A DNA stretch of 45,909 nt from an uncultured Aquimarina sp. (GTDB lineage: Bacteria > Bacteroidota > Bacteroidia > Flavobacteriales > Flavobacteriaceae): the NCBI RefSeq assembly GCF_947496855.1, contig NZ_CANMED010000011.1:1-45909 (forward strand), in the 5' to 3' direction. Every line of letters starts with the position of its first letter. Position 1 is the stretch's first letter. A model generated the notes under the pieces. That model did not search any database, had not been told where the DNA came from, and worked only from the letters and a program-made list of their open reading frames with translations. Position numbers and translations under genes: made by a program. This document shows, piece by piece, positions 9,601 to 18,107 of the stretch.

Positions 9601-10917
9601 TAATATCGGATGTCCTTTTAGAACATTCTCTAAGATATCCCAAACTACTGGCTCTTTTCTATCTATAATTTTCTTTGCTGACTTTACCGTCTTTACAATA
9701 CCACGCTCAATCAACTTTCGGATTACAAATGGCTTGTATAACTCAGCTGCCATATTCTTAGGAATACCGCATTCGAATAATTTCAATTCTGGTCCAACAA
9801 CGATTACAGAACGAGCAGAATAATCCACACGTTTTCCAAGTAAGTTCTGACGGAAACGTCCTTGCTTACCTTTTAAAGAATCAGATAATGATTTTAATGG
9901 TCTATTAGAATCTGTTTTTACAGCGGAAGCTTTACGTGTATTATCAAATAAAGAATCTACAGATTCCTGCAACATACGTTTTTCATTACGTAAAATTACT
10001 TCTGGCGCTTTAATTTCCATCAAACGCTTCAAACGATTATTACGAATTATTACACGACGGTACAAGTCATTTAAATCAGAAGTCGCAAAACGACCCCCAT
10101 CAAGTGGTACTAATGGACGTAATTCTGGCGGAATTACCGGAACTACTTTAAGAATCATCCATTCTGGACGATTTTCTCTATTCTTATTAGCATCACGTAA
10201 AGACTCTACAACCTGAAGACGCTTTAACGCTTCTGTTTTACGTTGCTTAGAAGTTTCGTTATTTGCTTTATGTCTTAATTGGTATGATAACTCATCAAGA
10301 TCAATTCTTTTTAAGATTTCAATAAGGCATTCTGCCCCCATCTTAGCAATGAATTTATTAGGATCAGCATCATCCAAATATAAATTCTCTTGAGGTAAAC
10401 TATCTAAAATGTTCAGATACTCTTCTTCAGTAAGGAAATCCATTTTCTGAACTGGTTCTCCTTCTTCATTTTTAGCAATACCAGGCTGAATTACTACATA
10501 TCTTTCGTAGTAAATGATCATATCTAATTTCTTAGATGGAAGGCCTAGTAAATATCCTATTTTATTTGGTAAAGAACGAAAATACCATATATGCGCTACA
10601 GGAACAACTAAATTAATATGTCCTACGCGATCTCTTCTAACTTTCTTTTCTGTTACTTCTACACCACATCGATCACAAACGATCCCCTTGTAACGAATTC
10701 TTTTATATTTACCACAAGCACATTCAAAGTCCTTCACAGGTCCAAAAATACGCTCACAGAACAAACCATCACGCTCAGGTTTGTGAGTACGATAATTGAT
10801 AGTTTCAGGCTTTAAAACTTCTCCTTGCGACGCTGCTAAAATCGACTCAGGAGAGGCTAAACCTATAGAGATTTTATTAAATCTCTTTACTGTATTCTTA
10901 TCATTATTTCTTGCCAT
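6619..10917 (-). CDS. rpoC: DNA-directed RNA polymerase subunit beta'
   Basis: The 1432-residue beta' subunit, full length for Bacteroidota. The N-terminal zinc site uses C66, C68, C81 and C84 (ECACGKYKRIRY then VCDRCG). The catalytic Mg-binding motif NADFDGDQM supplies D477, D479 and D481. Also visible are the trigger-loop region (MRGLMAKPKK) and the second zinc-binding Cys cluster (TCEAKKGICVKCYGRNL). It lies 97 bp after rpoB and is followed by a hairpin at 6589-6612. Nothing is truncated. Confidence 0.98.
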   Translation of the reverse strand: MARNNDKNTVKRFNKISIGLASPESILAASQGEVLKPETINYRTHKPERDGLFCERIFGPVKDFECACGKYKRIRYKGIVCDRCGVEVTEKKVRRDRVGHINLVVPVAHIWYFRSLPNKIGYLLGLPSKKLDMIIYYERYVVIQPGIAKNEEGEPVQKMDFLTEEEYLNILDSLPQENLYLDDADPNKFIAKMGAECLIEILKRIDLDELSYQLRHKANNETSKQRKTEALKRLQVVESLRDANKNRENRPEWMILKVVPVIPPELRPLVPLDGGRFATSDLNDLYRRVIIRNNRLKRLMEIKAPEVILRNEKRMLQESVDSLFDNTRKASAVKTDSNRPLKSLSDSLKGKQGRFRQNLLGKRVDYSARSVIVVGPELKLFECGIPKNMAAELYKPFVIRKLIERGIVKTVKSAKKIIDRKEPVVWDILENVLKGHPILLNRAPTLHRLGIQAFQPKLIEGKAIQLHPLVCTAFNADFDGDQMAVHLPLGPEAILEAQLLMLASHNILNPANGSPVTVPSQDMVLGLYYMTKSRRSTPELEIKGEDLTFYSPEEVVIAYNEKRLDINANIKVRTKDIEEGELVTKIIETTTGRVLFNEKVPEKAGYINEVLTKKSLRDIIGDILKVTSVPETAAFLDEIKTLGYNFAFRGGLSFSLGDIIIPKEKHTMIADANGQVDNIVANYNMGLITNNERYNQVIDIWTSTNAALTELSMKRIREDQQGFNSVYMMLDSGARGSKEQIRQLTGMRGLMAKPKKSNSAGGEIIENPILSNFKEGLSILEYFISTHGARKGLADTALKTADAGYLTRRLVDVAQDVIVNIEDCGTLRGVEVSPLKKNEEIIEGLAARIAGRTSLMDVINPLTQEVLVKAGEEIDDVTAKNIENSPVESVEVRSALTCEAKKGICVKCYGRNLATGKTVQRGEAVGVVAAQSIGEPGTQLTLRTFHVGGIASNISEENQLKSKFAGKAEIEELKTVKGKDSNGNEIDVVISRTSEVKVTDPKTKIVLSTNLIPYGSQLFIKSGDTVKADQSICQWDPYNGVIISEFAGKVSYENVEQGITYQVEIDEQTGFQEKVISESRDKKKIPTLLIMGKGDEVLRSYNLPVGAHLMVDDNEKIEVGKVLVKIPRKSAKAGDITGGLPRVTELFEARNPSNPAVVSEIDGVVSFGKIKRGNREIIVESRIGEIKKYLVKLSNQILVQENDFVRAGMPLSDGSVTPEDILKIKGPSAVQQYLVNEVQEVYRLQGVKINDKHFEVVVRQMMRKVRIQDPGDTIFLENQLIHKADFIVENDSMYGMKVIEDSGDSENLKAGQIISPRDLRDENSLLRREDKNLVEARDVTPATATPILQGITRASLQTKSFISAASFQETTKVLNEAAVSGKVDDLEGLKENVIVGHRIPAGTGMRDYESIIVGSKEEFEDRMEQRQEVNYN

Positions 10918-10973
10918 AATATATGGTTGCTTAAGAATTATTGTAATTTAATATTGAATAATTATATGATGTA

Positions 10974-11003
10974 TCGCACCCTTTGACTTCGCTCCAGGTA
11001 CGA
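10974..11003. repeat. Imperfect palindrome in the rpoB-rpoC spacer resembling a dispersed flavobacterial repeat
   Basis: On the minus strand TCGTACC and GGGTGCGA enclose TGGAGCGAAGTCAAA. The core CTGGAGCGAAGTCAAAGGGT differs by few bases from the CCTGAGCGAAGTCGAAGGG phrase that recurs between genes in many Flavobacteriia genomes (recalled, not searched). It may be a REP-like element or simply a weak hairpin. Confidence 0.4.
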
Positions 11004-11014
11004 TTTCATCTTTA

Positions 11015-14000
11015 TTATTCTTCTAATCTGATATCCAGACCAAGACCTTTCAATTCATGCATTAATACATTGAATGATTCTGGTAATCCTGGTTCTGGCA
11101 TAGGCTCACCTTTTACAATACTTTCGTACGTTTTGGCTCTACCAATAACATCATCAGATTTCACAGTCAGTATTTCTCGAAGGGTAGCTGAAGCACCATA
11201 AGCTTCAAGTGCCCAAACTTCCATCTCTCCAAAACGTTGACCACCAAACTGTGCTTTACCACCAAGTGGTTGCTGTGTGATCAATGAATATGGTCCTATA
11301 GAACGTGCGTGCATTTTATCGTCTACCATATGACCTAACTTAAGCATGTAGATTACACCTACAGTTGCTGGTTGATCAAAACGATCTCCTGTACCTCCAT
11401 CATATAAATATGTATGTCCAAACCTTGGAATACCTGCTTCATCTGTAAATTCGTTGATCTGATCTAAAGAAGCACCATCAAAAATCGGAGTAGCATACTT
11501 TCTACCTAATTTCTGACCAGCCCAACCTAATACAGTTTCATAGATCTGACCAATATTCATACGAGATGGTACCCCTAATGGATTCAGTACGATATCTACT
11601 GGTGTTCCGTCTTCTAGGAAAGGCATATCTTCTTCTCTTACGATACGTGCAACAATACCTTTGTTACCGTGACGCCCTGCCATCTTATCTCCTACTTTAA
11701 GTTTACGTTTTTTAGCAATATAAACTTTAGCAAGTTTTATAATTCCAGAAGGTAATTCATCACCCACAGAGATTGTAAATTTCTCTCTACGCAAGTTACC
11801 TTGTAAATCATTTTCCTTAATCTTAAAATTGTGGATTAAATCCGCAACCATTTTATTAAGATTATCATCAGTAGTCCAAGTACCTTTAGTAAGGTGAGCA
11901 TAGTCATCAACACTATTAAGCATTTTCTGAGTAAACTTTTTACCTTTTGGAAGTACTTCTTCTCCTAAATCATTAATAACCCCTTGAGAAGTCTTACCTC
12001 CAACGATTATAAATAATTTATCTATCAATTCTGCTTTCAATAATGCAAATTTTGCATCATAGGATCTTTCTAAGATAGAAATATCTTCTTTATCTTGAGA
12101 ACGCTTTCGCTTGTCTTTAATAGCACGAGCGAACAACTTCTTATCTATAACAACACCGTGTAAAGAAGGTGAAGCTTTTAAAGATGCATCTTTAACATCT
12201 CCTGCTTTATCTCCAAAAATAGCTCTTAACAACTTCTCTTCTGGAGTAGGATCACTCTCTCCTTTTGGTGTAATTTTACCGATAAGAATATCTCCTGGTT
12301 TGATTTCAGCACCAACACGGATCATTCCGTTTTCATCAAGATCTTTTGTAGCTTCTTCAGAAACATTAGGAATATCATTAGTTAACTCTTCATTACCTAA
12401 CTTAGTATCTCTAACTTCTAATGAATACTCATCAATATGAATAGAAGTAAAGATATCATCTCTAACTACTTTCTCAGAAATCACAATCGCATCCTCAAAG
12501 TTATATCCTTTCCAAGGCATGAAGGCAACCTTCATATTTCTTCCCAAAGCAAGTTCTCCGTTCTCAGTTGCATAACCTTGACACAAAACTTGTCCTTTGT
12601 TTACTCTATCTCCAACTCTTACAATTGGTTTCAAGTTTATAGAAGTACCTTGGTTGGTCTTACGAAATTTAATCAGGTTATATGTTTTGGAATCACTTTC
12701 AAAACTTACCATTCTCTGTTCTTCCGTTCTATCGTATTTGATAGTTATCTTTTGAGCATCCACATACTCAACAACTCCGGCTCCTTCAGCATTTATTAAT
12801 ACTCTAGAATCAGAAGCTACCTGACGTTCAAGTCCTGTACCTACAATTGGAGCATCTACTCTTAATAAAGGAACTGCCTGACGCATCATATTCGATCCCA
12901 TCAACGCTCGGTTCGCATCATCATGCTCTAAGAAAGGAATCAAAGATGCTGAAATCGAAGCAATTTGATTAGGCGCAACATCCGCATAATTGACCGCTGA
13001 TGGATCAATCACAGGGAAATCACCTTCCATACGAGCAATTACTTTATCACTCTCAATCGTACCATCTTCCTTTAACGGTAGATTGGCTTGCATTATTAAT
13101 TTCTCTTCCTCTTCTTCGGCACTTAAATATCTAAACTCACTTAAATCAACTTTACCTTCCTCAACTTTACGATAAGGAGTTTCAAGGAATCCCATTGAAT
13201 TCACTTTAGCAAATACTGCAAGTGAAGAAATTAATCCAATATTCGGACCCTCTGGAGTTTCAATAGGACATAAACGACCGTAATGTGTATAGTGTACATC
13301 TCGAACCTCGAAACCTGCTCTTTCTCTCGATAAACCACCAGGTCCAAGAGCAGAAAGTCTACGCTTATGAGTAATCTCTGCTAGTGGATTTGTTTGATCC
13401 ATAAACTGAGATAACTGGTTGGTACCAAAGAACGAATTAATTACAGAAGACAGCGTCTTTGCATTTATTAAATCAATTGGTGTAAATACTTCATTATCTC
13501 TAACATTCATGCGCTCACGAATTGTACGAGCCATACGCGCTAGACCAACTCCAAACTGTTGCGATAATTGCTCACCTACAGTTCTTACACGACGGTTAGA
13601 AAGGTGATCAATATCATCAATCTCTGCTTTAGAGTTAATTAATTCTATTAAATACTTTATGATGGTTATAATATCTTCTTTGGTAAGCACTTGCTTGTCC
13701 ATTTCAATATTAAGACCTAATTTTTTATTCATTCTATAACGACCTACTTCACCAAGATTGTAACGTTGGTCAGAAAAGAATAACTTGTCAATAATACCTC
13801 TTGCCGTTTCCTCATCAGGCGGTTCTGCATTACGCAATTGACGGTATATATGTTCTACAGCTTCTTTTTCAGAATTTGTAGGATCTTTTTGCAATGTATT
13901 GTGGATAATAGCATAATCACCCTTATCATTATCTTCTTTATGAAGTAAAATGGTTTTAGCTCCAGAGTCAACGATCTCATCTAAGTGATCCTTATCTAAA

Positions 14001-14827
14001 ACAGTATCGCGATCTAAAACAATTTCATTACGCTCGATAGAAACTACTTCTCCCGTATCTTCATCTACAAAATCCTCATGCCATGTATTTAAAACACGTG
14101 CAGCAAGCTTACGACCTAATACTTTTTTTAATCCTGATTTAGAAACTTTAACTTCTTCTGCAAGGTCAAAAATTTCTAATATATCCTTATCTCTTTCAAA
14201 ACCAATAGCACGGAAAAGTGTAGTTACTGGTAATTTTTTCTTTCTATCAATATATGCGTACATTACGCTATTGATATCGGTTGCAAATTCTATCCAAGAA
14301 CCTTTAAAAGGTATTACTCTGGCAGAATATAACTTTGTTCCATTCGCATGGAATGATTGTCCAAAGAACACACCAGGTGAACGGTGTAACTGAGATACAA
14401 CAACACGTTCTGCTCCATTAATACAGAATGTACCACTTGGAGTCATGTAAGGAATCGTACCTAAATATACGTCCTGAACAATCGTCTCAAAATCTTCGTG
14501 CTCAGGGTCTGTACAGAAAAGTTTTAAACGTGCTTTTAGAGGTACACTATATGTAAGACCTCTTTCTATACACTCTTGTAAATCATATCTTGGTGGATCT
14601 ACAAAGTAGTCTAAAAATTCTAGTACAAATTGATTACGTGTATCCGTAATCGGGAAATTTTCCATGAAGGTATTATAAAGACCCTCATTTCCTCTTTCTT
14701 CAGACTTTGTTTCTAATTGAAAGAAGTCCTGAAAGGATTTGATCTGAATATCCAAAAAATCAGGATAATCAGGTCTATTCTTTACAGAAGAAAAATTCAA
14801 TCTTTCAGTTTGCGTTGCTAACATCAA
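11015..14827 (-). CDS. rpoB: DNA-directed RNA polymerase subunit beta
   Basis: The 1270-residue beta subunit. The rifampicin region is intact and of sensitive type (SQFMDQTNPLAEITHKRRLS, residues 473-492, with the key Asp, His and Ser present). Other family blocks include RPIETPEG-like LCPIETPEGPNIGL and GDKMAGRHGNKG near residue 1050. The start is MM; either Met (14827 or 14824) is possible. It is preceded by a 128-bp spacer containing a strong hairpin (14897-14933) and followed by rpoC. Confidence 0.98.
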   Translation of the reverse strand: MMLATQTERLNFSSVKNRPDYPDFLDIQIKSFQDFFQLETKSEERGNEGLYNTFMENFPITDTRNQFVLEFLDYFVDPPRYDLQECIERGLTYSVPLKARLKLFCTDPEHEDFETIVQDVYLGTIPYMTPSGTFCINGAERVVVSQLHRSPGVFFGQSFHANGTKLYSARVIPFKGSWIEFATDINSVMYAYIDRKKKLPVTTLFRAIGFERDKDILEIFDLAEEVKVSKSGLKKVLGRKLAARVLNTWHEDFVDEDTGEVVSIERNEIVLDRDTVLDKDHLDEIVDSGAKTILLHKEDNDKGDYAIIHNTLQKDPTNSEKEAVEHIYRQLRNAEPPDEETARGIIDKLFFSDQRYNLGEVGRYRMNKKLGLNIEMDKQVLTKEDIITIIKYLIELINSKAEIDDIDHLSNRRVRTVGEQLSQQFGVGLARMARTIRERMNVRDNEVFTPIDLINAKTLSSVINSFFGTNQLSQFMDQTNPLAEITHKRRLSALGPGGLSRERAGFEVRDVHYTHYGRLCPIETPEGPNIGLISSLAVFAKVNSMGFLETPYRKVEEGKVDLSEFRYLSAEEEEEKLIMQANLPLKEDGTIESDKVIARMEGDFPVIDPSAVNYADVAPNQIASISASLIPFLEHDDANRALMGSNMMRQAVPLLRVDAPIVGTGLERQVASDSRVLINAEGAGVVEYVDAQKITIKYDRTEEQRMVSFESDSKTYNLIKFRKTNQGTSINLKPIVRVGDRVNKGQVLCQGYATENGELALGRNMKVAFMPWKGYNFEDAIVISEKVVRDDIFTSIHIDEYSLEVRDTKLGNEELTNDIPNVSEEATKDLDENGMIRVGAEIKPGDILIGKITPKGESDPTPEEKLLRAIFGDKAGDVKDASLKASPSLHGVVIDKKLFARAIKDKRKRSQDKEDISILERSYDAKFALLKAELIDKLFIIVGGKTSQGVINDLGEEVLPKGKKFTQKMLNSVDDYAHLTKGTWTTDDNLNKMVADLIHNFKIKENDLQGNLRREKFTISVGDELPSGIIKLAKVYIAKKRKLKVGDKMAGRHGNKGIVARIVREEDMPFLEDGTPVDIVLNPLGVPSRMNIGQIYETVLGWAGQKLGRKYATPIFDGASLDQINEFTDEAGIPRFGHTYLYDGGTGDRFDQPATVGVIYMLKLGHMVDDKMHARSIGPYSLITQQPLGGKAQFGGQRFGEMEVWALEAYGASATLREILTVKSDDVIGRAKTYESIVKGEPMPEPGLPESFNVLMHELKGLGLDIRLEE

Positions 14828-14896
14828 TGGACGGAATTAAATTAAAATTTAAAAAACAGCGTATTTTAATATACATCATATTTATATACGCAAAAT

Positions 14897-14933
14897 GGTT
14901 TAGACCTTAGAGAAAATTCTCCAGGTCTAAACC
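14897..14933 (-). promoter_or_regulatory. Putative attenuator/processing hairpin between rplL and rpoB
   Basis: A perfect 11-bp stem GGTTTAGACCT / AGGTCTAAACC, extended after a small internal loop by GAGAA/TTCTC. On the minus strand it is followed by a short U-run (CATTTTGC). In E. coli the same gap holds a partial terminator and an RNase III site that lower rpoBC relative to ribosomal proteins; an equivalent role here is inferred from position and shape. Confidence 0.65.
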
Positions 14934-14955
14934 TCTATGTCAATATATGGTAAGC

Positions 14956-15333
14956 TTACTTAAGCTCAACCTCAGCTCCAGCCTCTTCTAATTGAGCTTT
15001 TAGAGCTTCTGCTTCATCTTTAGCAATACCTTCTTTGATTGCACTTGGAGCATCATCAACTAATCCTTTAGCCTCTTTAAGACCAAGACCAGTTAATTCC
15101 TTCACAAGTTTTACAACTGCTAATTTAGCACCACCAGCTGCTTTAAGGATTACATCAAATTCAGTTTTTTCTTCAGCAGCATCTCCACCAGCAGCTCCAC
15201 CACCAGCAGCTACAGCTACTGCAGCAGCAGCAGGCTCGATACCATACTCATCTTTTAATATATCAGCTAACTCATTAACTTCTTTTACTGTTAAGTTAAC
15301 TAATTGTTCTGCGAATTCTTTTAAATCTGCCAT
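14956..15333 (-). CDS. rplL: 50S ribosomal protein bL12 (L7/L12)
   Basis: A 125-residue stalk protein that recruits translational GTPases. N-terminal dimerisation domain (about 1-35), Ala/Gly-rich hinge (AAAAVAVAAGGGAAGGDA), then the C-terminal factor-binding domain with KTEFDVILKAAGGAKLAVVK and GLKEAKGLVDDAP. It follows rplJ by 67 bp. The hairpin downstream may set the ratio of stalk protein to RNA polymerase. Confidence 0.98.
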   Translation of the reverse strand: MADLKEFAEQLVNLTVKEVNELADILKDEYGIEPAAAAVAVAAGGGAAGGDAAEEKTEFDVILKAAGGAKLAVVKLVKELTGLGLKEAKGLVDDAPSAIKEGIAKDEAEALKAQLEEAGAEVELK

Positions 15334-15400
15334 TTTCTATCGTTTTTAATAATTTTTTTTAATTGAAATATATTTGTTAAAAAGTGCGTACACGCTTAAA

Positions 15401-15922
15401 TTATCCTTCTTTCTCAGATAATGTTTTAAGAATACCTGCTATAGTACCTCCACTAGACTTTAATGCCGAAATAACATTCTTAGCTGGTGACTGTAGTAAG
15501 CCAATAATTTCTCCAATAACTTCTTCTTTAGACTTGATATTTACAAGTGCGTCTAAAGTTTCATCTCCAACAAAAATCGCTTCTTCTACAAAAGCTCCTT
15601 TTAATAAAGGCTTCTCAGATTTCTTACGAAACTCTTTTATAACCTTTGCTGGTGCATTACCAGTTTCAGAGAACATAATTGAAGTATTACCTTTTAATAC
15701 CTCTGGCAATTCTCCAAAATCTTTATCAGATTTCTCCATTGCTTTCGCAAGAAGTGTATTCTTAATTACTTTTAATGATACGTTAGCTTTAAAACAAGCT
15801 CTACGTAAGTTTGAAGTTGTTCCTGCATCCAAACCTGAAATATCTGCTAAATAGATATTAGTGTTTTCAGCTAACTGAGCAGTTAAGTCTTCAATTACTT
15901 GTGATTTTTCTTCTCTTGTCAT
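15401..15922 (-). CDS. rplJ: 50S ribosomal protein uL10
   Basis: A 173-residue L10, the stalk base that carries L7/L12 dimers. Typical N-terminus (MTREEKSQVIEDLTAQLAEN) and the segment LRRACFKANVSLKVIKNTLL; the C-terminal helix that binds L12 follows. It begins only 11 bp after rplA, so the classical L10 leader has no room in that gap and any autogenous site must overlap the end of rplA or act elsewhere. Confidence 0.97.
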   Translation of the reverse strand: MTREEKSQVIEDLTAQLAENTNIYLADISGLDAGTTSNLRRACFKANVSLKVIKNTLLAKAMEKSDKDFGELPEVLKGNTSIMFSETGNAPAKVIKEFRKKSEKPLLKGAFVEEAIFVGDETLDALVNIKSKEEVIGEIIGLLQSPAKNVISALKSSGGTIAGILKTLSEKEG

Positions 15923-15933
15923 AATCGTTTATC

Positions 15934-16632
15934 TTAATTACCAGCGTAGTTCTTTAAATCAATCTCCAAACTAGGGCTCATTGTAGAAGACATATATATT
16001 GACTTAATATATATACCTTTCGCAGCCACAGGTTTTAACTTCACTAACGTTGTTAATAATTCTTTTGCATTTCCTGCTATTTTATCAGCAGAAAAAGATG
16101 ACTTTCCAATTGCAGCGTGAACAATACCAGTTTTATCAACCTTGAAGTCAATTTTACCAGCTTTAACATCAGAAACAGCTTTTGCTATATCCATTGTTAC
16201 TGTACCCGTTTTAGGATTAGGCATTAAACCACGAGGTCCTAATACTCGACCTAATGGACCTAATTTACCCATAACACTAGGCATTGTAATGATCACATCT
16301 ACATCAGTCCATCCACCTTTAATTTTGTCTAAATACTCATCTAGACCTATAAAATCAGCTCCAGCCTCTTTAGCTTCAGCTTCTTTATCCGGTGTTACCA
16401 ATGCAAGAACTTTAACATCCTTTCCTGTCCCGTGAGGTAATGTTACCACACCACGTACCATTTGATTTGCTTTACGAGGATCTACGTTCAAACGAACAGC
16501 AAGATCTACAGAGGCATCAAAATTTACGTTTGTTATTTCTTTTACTAAAGCGGAAGCTTCGTCTACTGAATATGCTTTATTCTTTTCAACTTTAGCTCTA
16601 ACTTCTTTTTGCTTTTTAGTTACTTTTGCCAT
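15934..16632 (-). CDS. rplA: 50S ribosomal protein uL1
   Basis: A 232-residue L1, the L1-stalk protein and in many bacteria the translational repressor of the L11-L1 operon. Family motifs: RLNVDPRKANQMVRGVVTLP, MPSVMGKLGPLGRVLGPRGL and the C-terminal KGIYIKSIYMSSTMSPSL. It follows rplK by 18 bp and precedes rplJ by 11 bp. If it autoregulates, the paired hairpins before rplK are the obvious place to look. Confidence 0.97.
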   Translation of the reverse strand: MAKVTKKQKEVRAKVEKNKAYSVDEASALVKEITNVNFDASVDLAVRLNVDPRKANQMVRGVVTLPHGTGKDVKVLALVTPDKEAEAKEAGADFIGLDEYLDKIKGGWTDVDVIITMPSVMGKLGPLGRVLGPRGLMPNPKTGTVTMDIAKAVSDVKAGKIDFKVDKTGIVHAAIGKSSFSADKIAGNAKELLTTLVKLKPVAAKGIYIKSIYMSSTMSPSLEIDLKNYAGN

Positions 16633-16650
16633 TTTCTACACGTTTTTGGA

Positions 16651-17088
16651 TTAAAAAGGAGCTTGTCCTTTTACAGTTACACCCATTGAACGAGCGGTAC
16701 CGGCAATCATTTTCATAGCGGACTCTACAGTAAATGCATTTAAATCCTGCATTTTATCTTCTGCGATTGTACGAACTTGATCCCAAGTAACACTAGCCAC
16801 TTTTTTACGATTTGGCTCTCCAGAACCTTTTTTCGTTTTTGCTGCTTCCAGTATTTGAACTGCCGCAGGTGGAGTTTTGATTACAAAATCAAAAGATTTG
16901 TCTTTGTAAACATTAATAACAACTGGCAATACTTTACCAGCCTTATCTTGTGTTCTACCATTGAATTGCTTACAGAATTCCATGATATTCACTCCGGCAG
17001 CACCTAAAGCAGGTCCAACTGGTGGGGATGGGTTCGCCGCTCCTCCACGTACTTGAAGTTTTACAACCTTACTTATTTCTTTAGCCAT
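16651..17088 (-). CDS. rplK: 50S ribosomal protein uL11
   Basis: A 145-residue L11, part of the GTPase-associated centre. The N-terminal Pro-rich helix region (GAANPSPPVGPALG) and the C-terminal RNA-binding domain (RTIAEDKMQDLNAF, ending in GTARSMGVTVKG) are intact. It begins 77 bp after nusG, and that spacer contains two overlapping inverted repeats reaching to 2 nt before the ATG. Confidence 0.98.
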   Translation of the reverse strand: MAKEISKVVKLQVRGGAANPSPPVGPALGAAGVNIMEFCKQFNGRTQDKAGKVLPVVINVYKDKSFDFVIKTPPAAVQILEAAKTKKGSGEPNRKKVASVTWDQVRTIAEDKMQDLNAFTVESAMKMIAGTARSMGVTVKGQAPF

Positions 17089-17090
17089 TT

Positions 17091-17143
17091 TTCTAATTTT
17101 AAATTAGAATTGTTCTATAAAGTGGAAGCAATAAGAACAATTC
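17091..17143 (-). promoter_or_regulatory. Two overlapping, mutually exclusive hairpins in the rplK leader
   Basis: Stem A: GAATTGTTCT / AGAACAATTC (17107-17116 and 17134-17143, 17-nt loop). Stem B: TTCTAATTT / AAATTAGAA (17091-17099 and 17101-17109), ending 2 nt before the rplK ATG. They share 17107-17109, so in the minus-strand RNA the 3' arm of A competes with the 5' arm of B. B would block ribosome access. This is an autoregulation candidate; no resemblance to the E. coli L1 site was verified. Confidence 0.45.
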
Positions 17144-17165
17144 AGGATATATAATGTAACAATTA

Positions 17166-17720
17166 TTATACTTTTTCGACTTGCATATAACTCAATTCTA
17201 ATGGTGTTTTCCTTCCGAAAATCTTAACCATTACTTCTAGCTTACGCTTTTCTTCATTTACCTTCTCAACTGTACCGTTAAAACCATTAAAAGGTCCATC
17301 GATCACTTTTACCGTTTCACCAACCGTATAAGGAATCGCAATATTGTCAGTTTTCACAGCAAGTTCATCTACTTTACCAAGCATTCTATTAATCTCGGCT
17401 TTTCTTAAAGGCACAGGATCTCCTCCTTTAACTTCCCCAAGAAAACCAATAACTCCATTAATAGACTTTATGATATGAGGAATTTCTCCTGAAAGATTTG
17501 CTTCTATCATAACATATCCAGGAAAATACACTCTCTCTTTATGGATTTTTTTCCCATTTCTGATCTGAATTACCTTTTCCGTAGGTACCAAGATCTGAGA
17601 AACATAGTCCTCCATTCCCATATGAGCAATTTCTCTCTCAATATAGTCCTTTATCTTGTTTTCCTGACCACTTACAGCACGCACAACGTACCATTTTTTA
17701 GTATTACCAACCTCAGCCAT
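17166..17720 (-). CDS. nusG: Transcription termination/antitermination factor NusG
   Basis: A 184-residue NusG that binds RNA polymerase during elongation. The NGN domain (KKWYVVRAVSGQENKIKDYI through FPGYVMIEANL, about residues 9-110) is followed by a KOW domain (VIDGPFNGFNGTVEKVNEEK, about 134-153). It starts 5 bp after secE, the normal secE-nusG arrangement. Confidence 0.97.
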   Translation of the reverse strand: MAEVGNTKKWYVVRAVSGQENKIKDYIEREIAHMGMEDYVSQILVPTEKVIQIRNGKKIHKERVYFPGYVMIEANLSGEIPHIIKSINGVIGFLGEVKGGDPVPLRKAEINRMLGKVDELAVKTDNIAIPYTVGETVKVIDGPFNGFNGTVEKVNEEKRKLEVMVKIFGRKTPLELSYMQVEKV

Positions 17721-17725
17721 TATAA

Positions 17726-17923
17726 TTACGATTTAACTAAAGTGAAATAATACTCTATCACATTACTAAACACAGTATCAACTCCCCAGATAGCTAAAGA
17801 AAAAATAACCGAGAAAATGATAGTAACTAAAGTAAGTCTTTGTGCTTCTGCCCAAGGAGTCCATGTTACGTGATTCTTTAACTCGCTATATGATTCCGTA
17901 ATGTAATTTATTAATCCAGCCAT
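17726..17923 (-). CDS. secE: Preprotein translocase subunit SecE
   Basis: A 65-residue short-type SecE with one transmembrane helix. The amphipathic stretch SYSELKNHVTWTPWAEAQR (residues 12-30) is the conserved cytoplasmic segment, and the helix TLVTIIFSVIFSLAIWGVD follows. Located between tRNA-Trp and nusG, as in many bacteria. Confidence 0.95.
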   Translation of the reverse strand: MAGLINYITESYSELKNHVTWTPWAEAQRLTLVTIIFSVIFSLAIWGVDTVFSNVIEYYFTLVKS

Positions 17924-17982
17924 CTTATTATTCTTTTTAATGATAAGAAAAAACTCTCATCACTATAAATTCATTATATCAA

Positions 17983-18003
17983 CTTCATTTTATCTAAATG
18001 AAG
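17983..18003 (-). promoter_or_regulatory. Stem-loop between tRNA-Trp and secE
   Basis: Perfect CTTCATTT / AAATGAAG stem with a 5-nt loop, 20 bp after the 3' end of tRNA-Trp. It has no U-tail, so a processing or stability structure in a joint tRNA-secE transcript is more likely than a terminator. Confidence 0.35.
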
Positions 18004-18023
18004 AAATTTTTCATATTTATTAG

Positions 18024-18096
18024 CACGGGTTGAGAGACTCGAACTCCCGACACCTGGTTTTGGAGACCAGTGCTCTACCAACTGAGCTAAACCCGT
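18024..18096 (-). tRNA. tRNA-Trp (anticodon CCA)
   Basis: A 73-nt cloverleaf: acceptor ACGGGTT/AACCCGT, D arm GCTCAGTTGGTAGAGC, anticodon stem-loop with CTCCAAA, T arm GGGAGTTCGAGTCTC, discriminator G as expected for Trp. CCA is not encoded. It sits between tuf and secE. Confidence 0.96.
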
Positions 18097-18107
18097 ATAC
18101 ATAAGTC

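Noticed and set aside
15035..15349. Plus-strand open frames opposite rplL, rplJ and rplA
   Set aside because: They are antisense shadows of well-identified ribosomal protein genes with repetitive Ala/Ser content.
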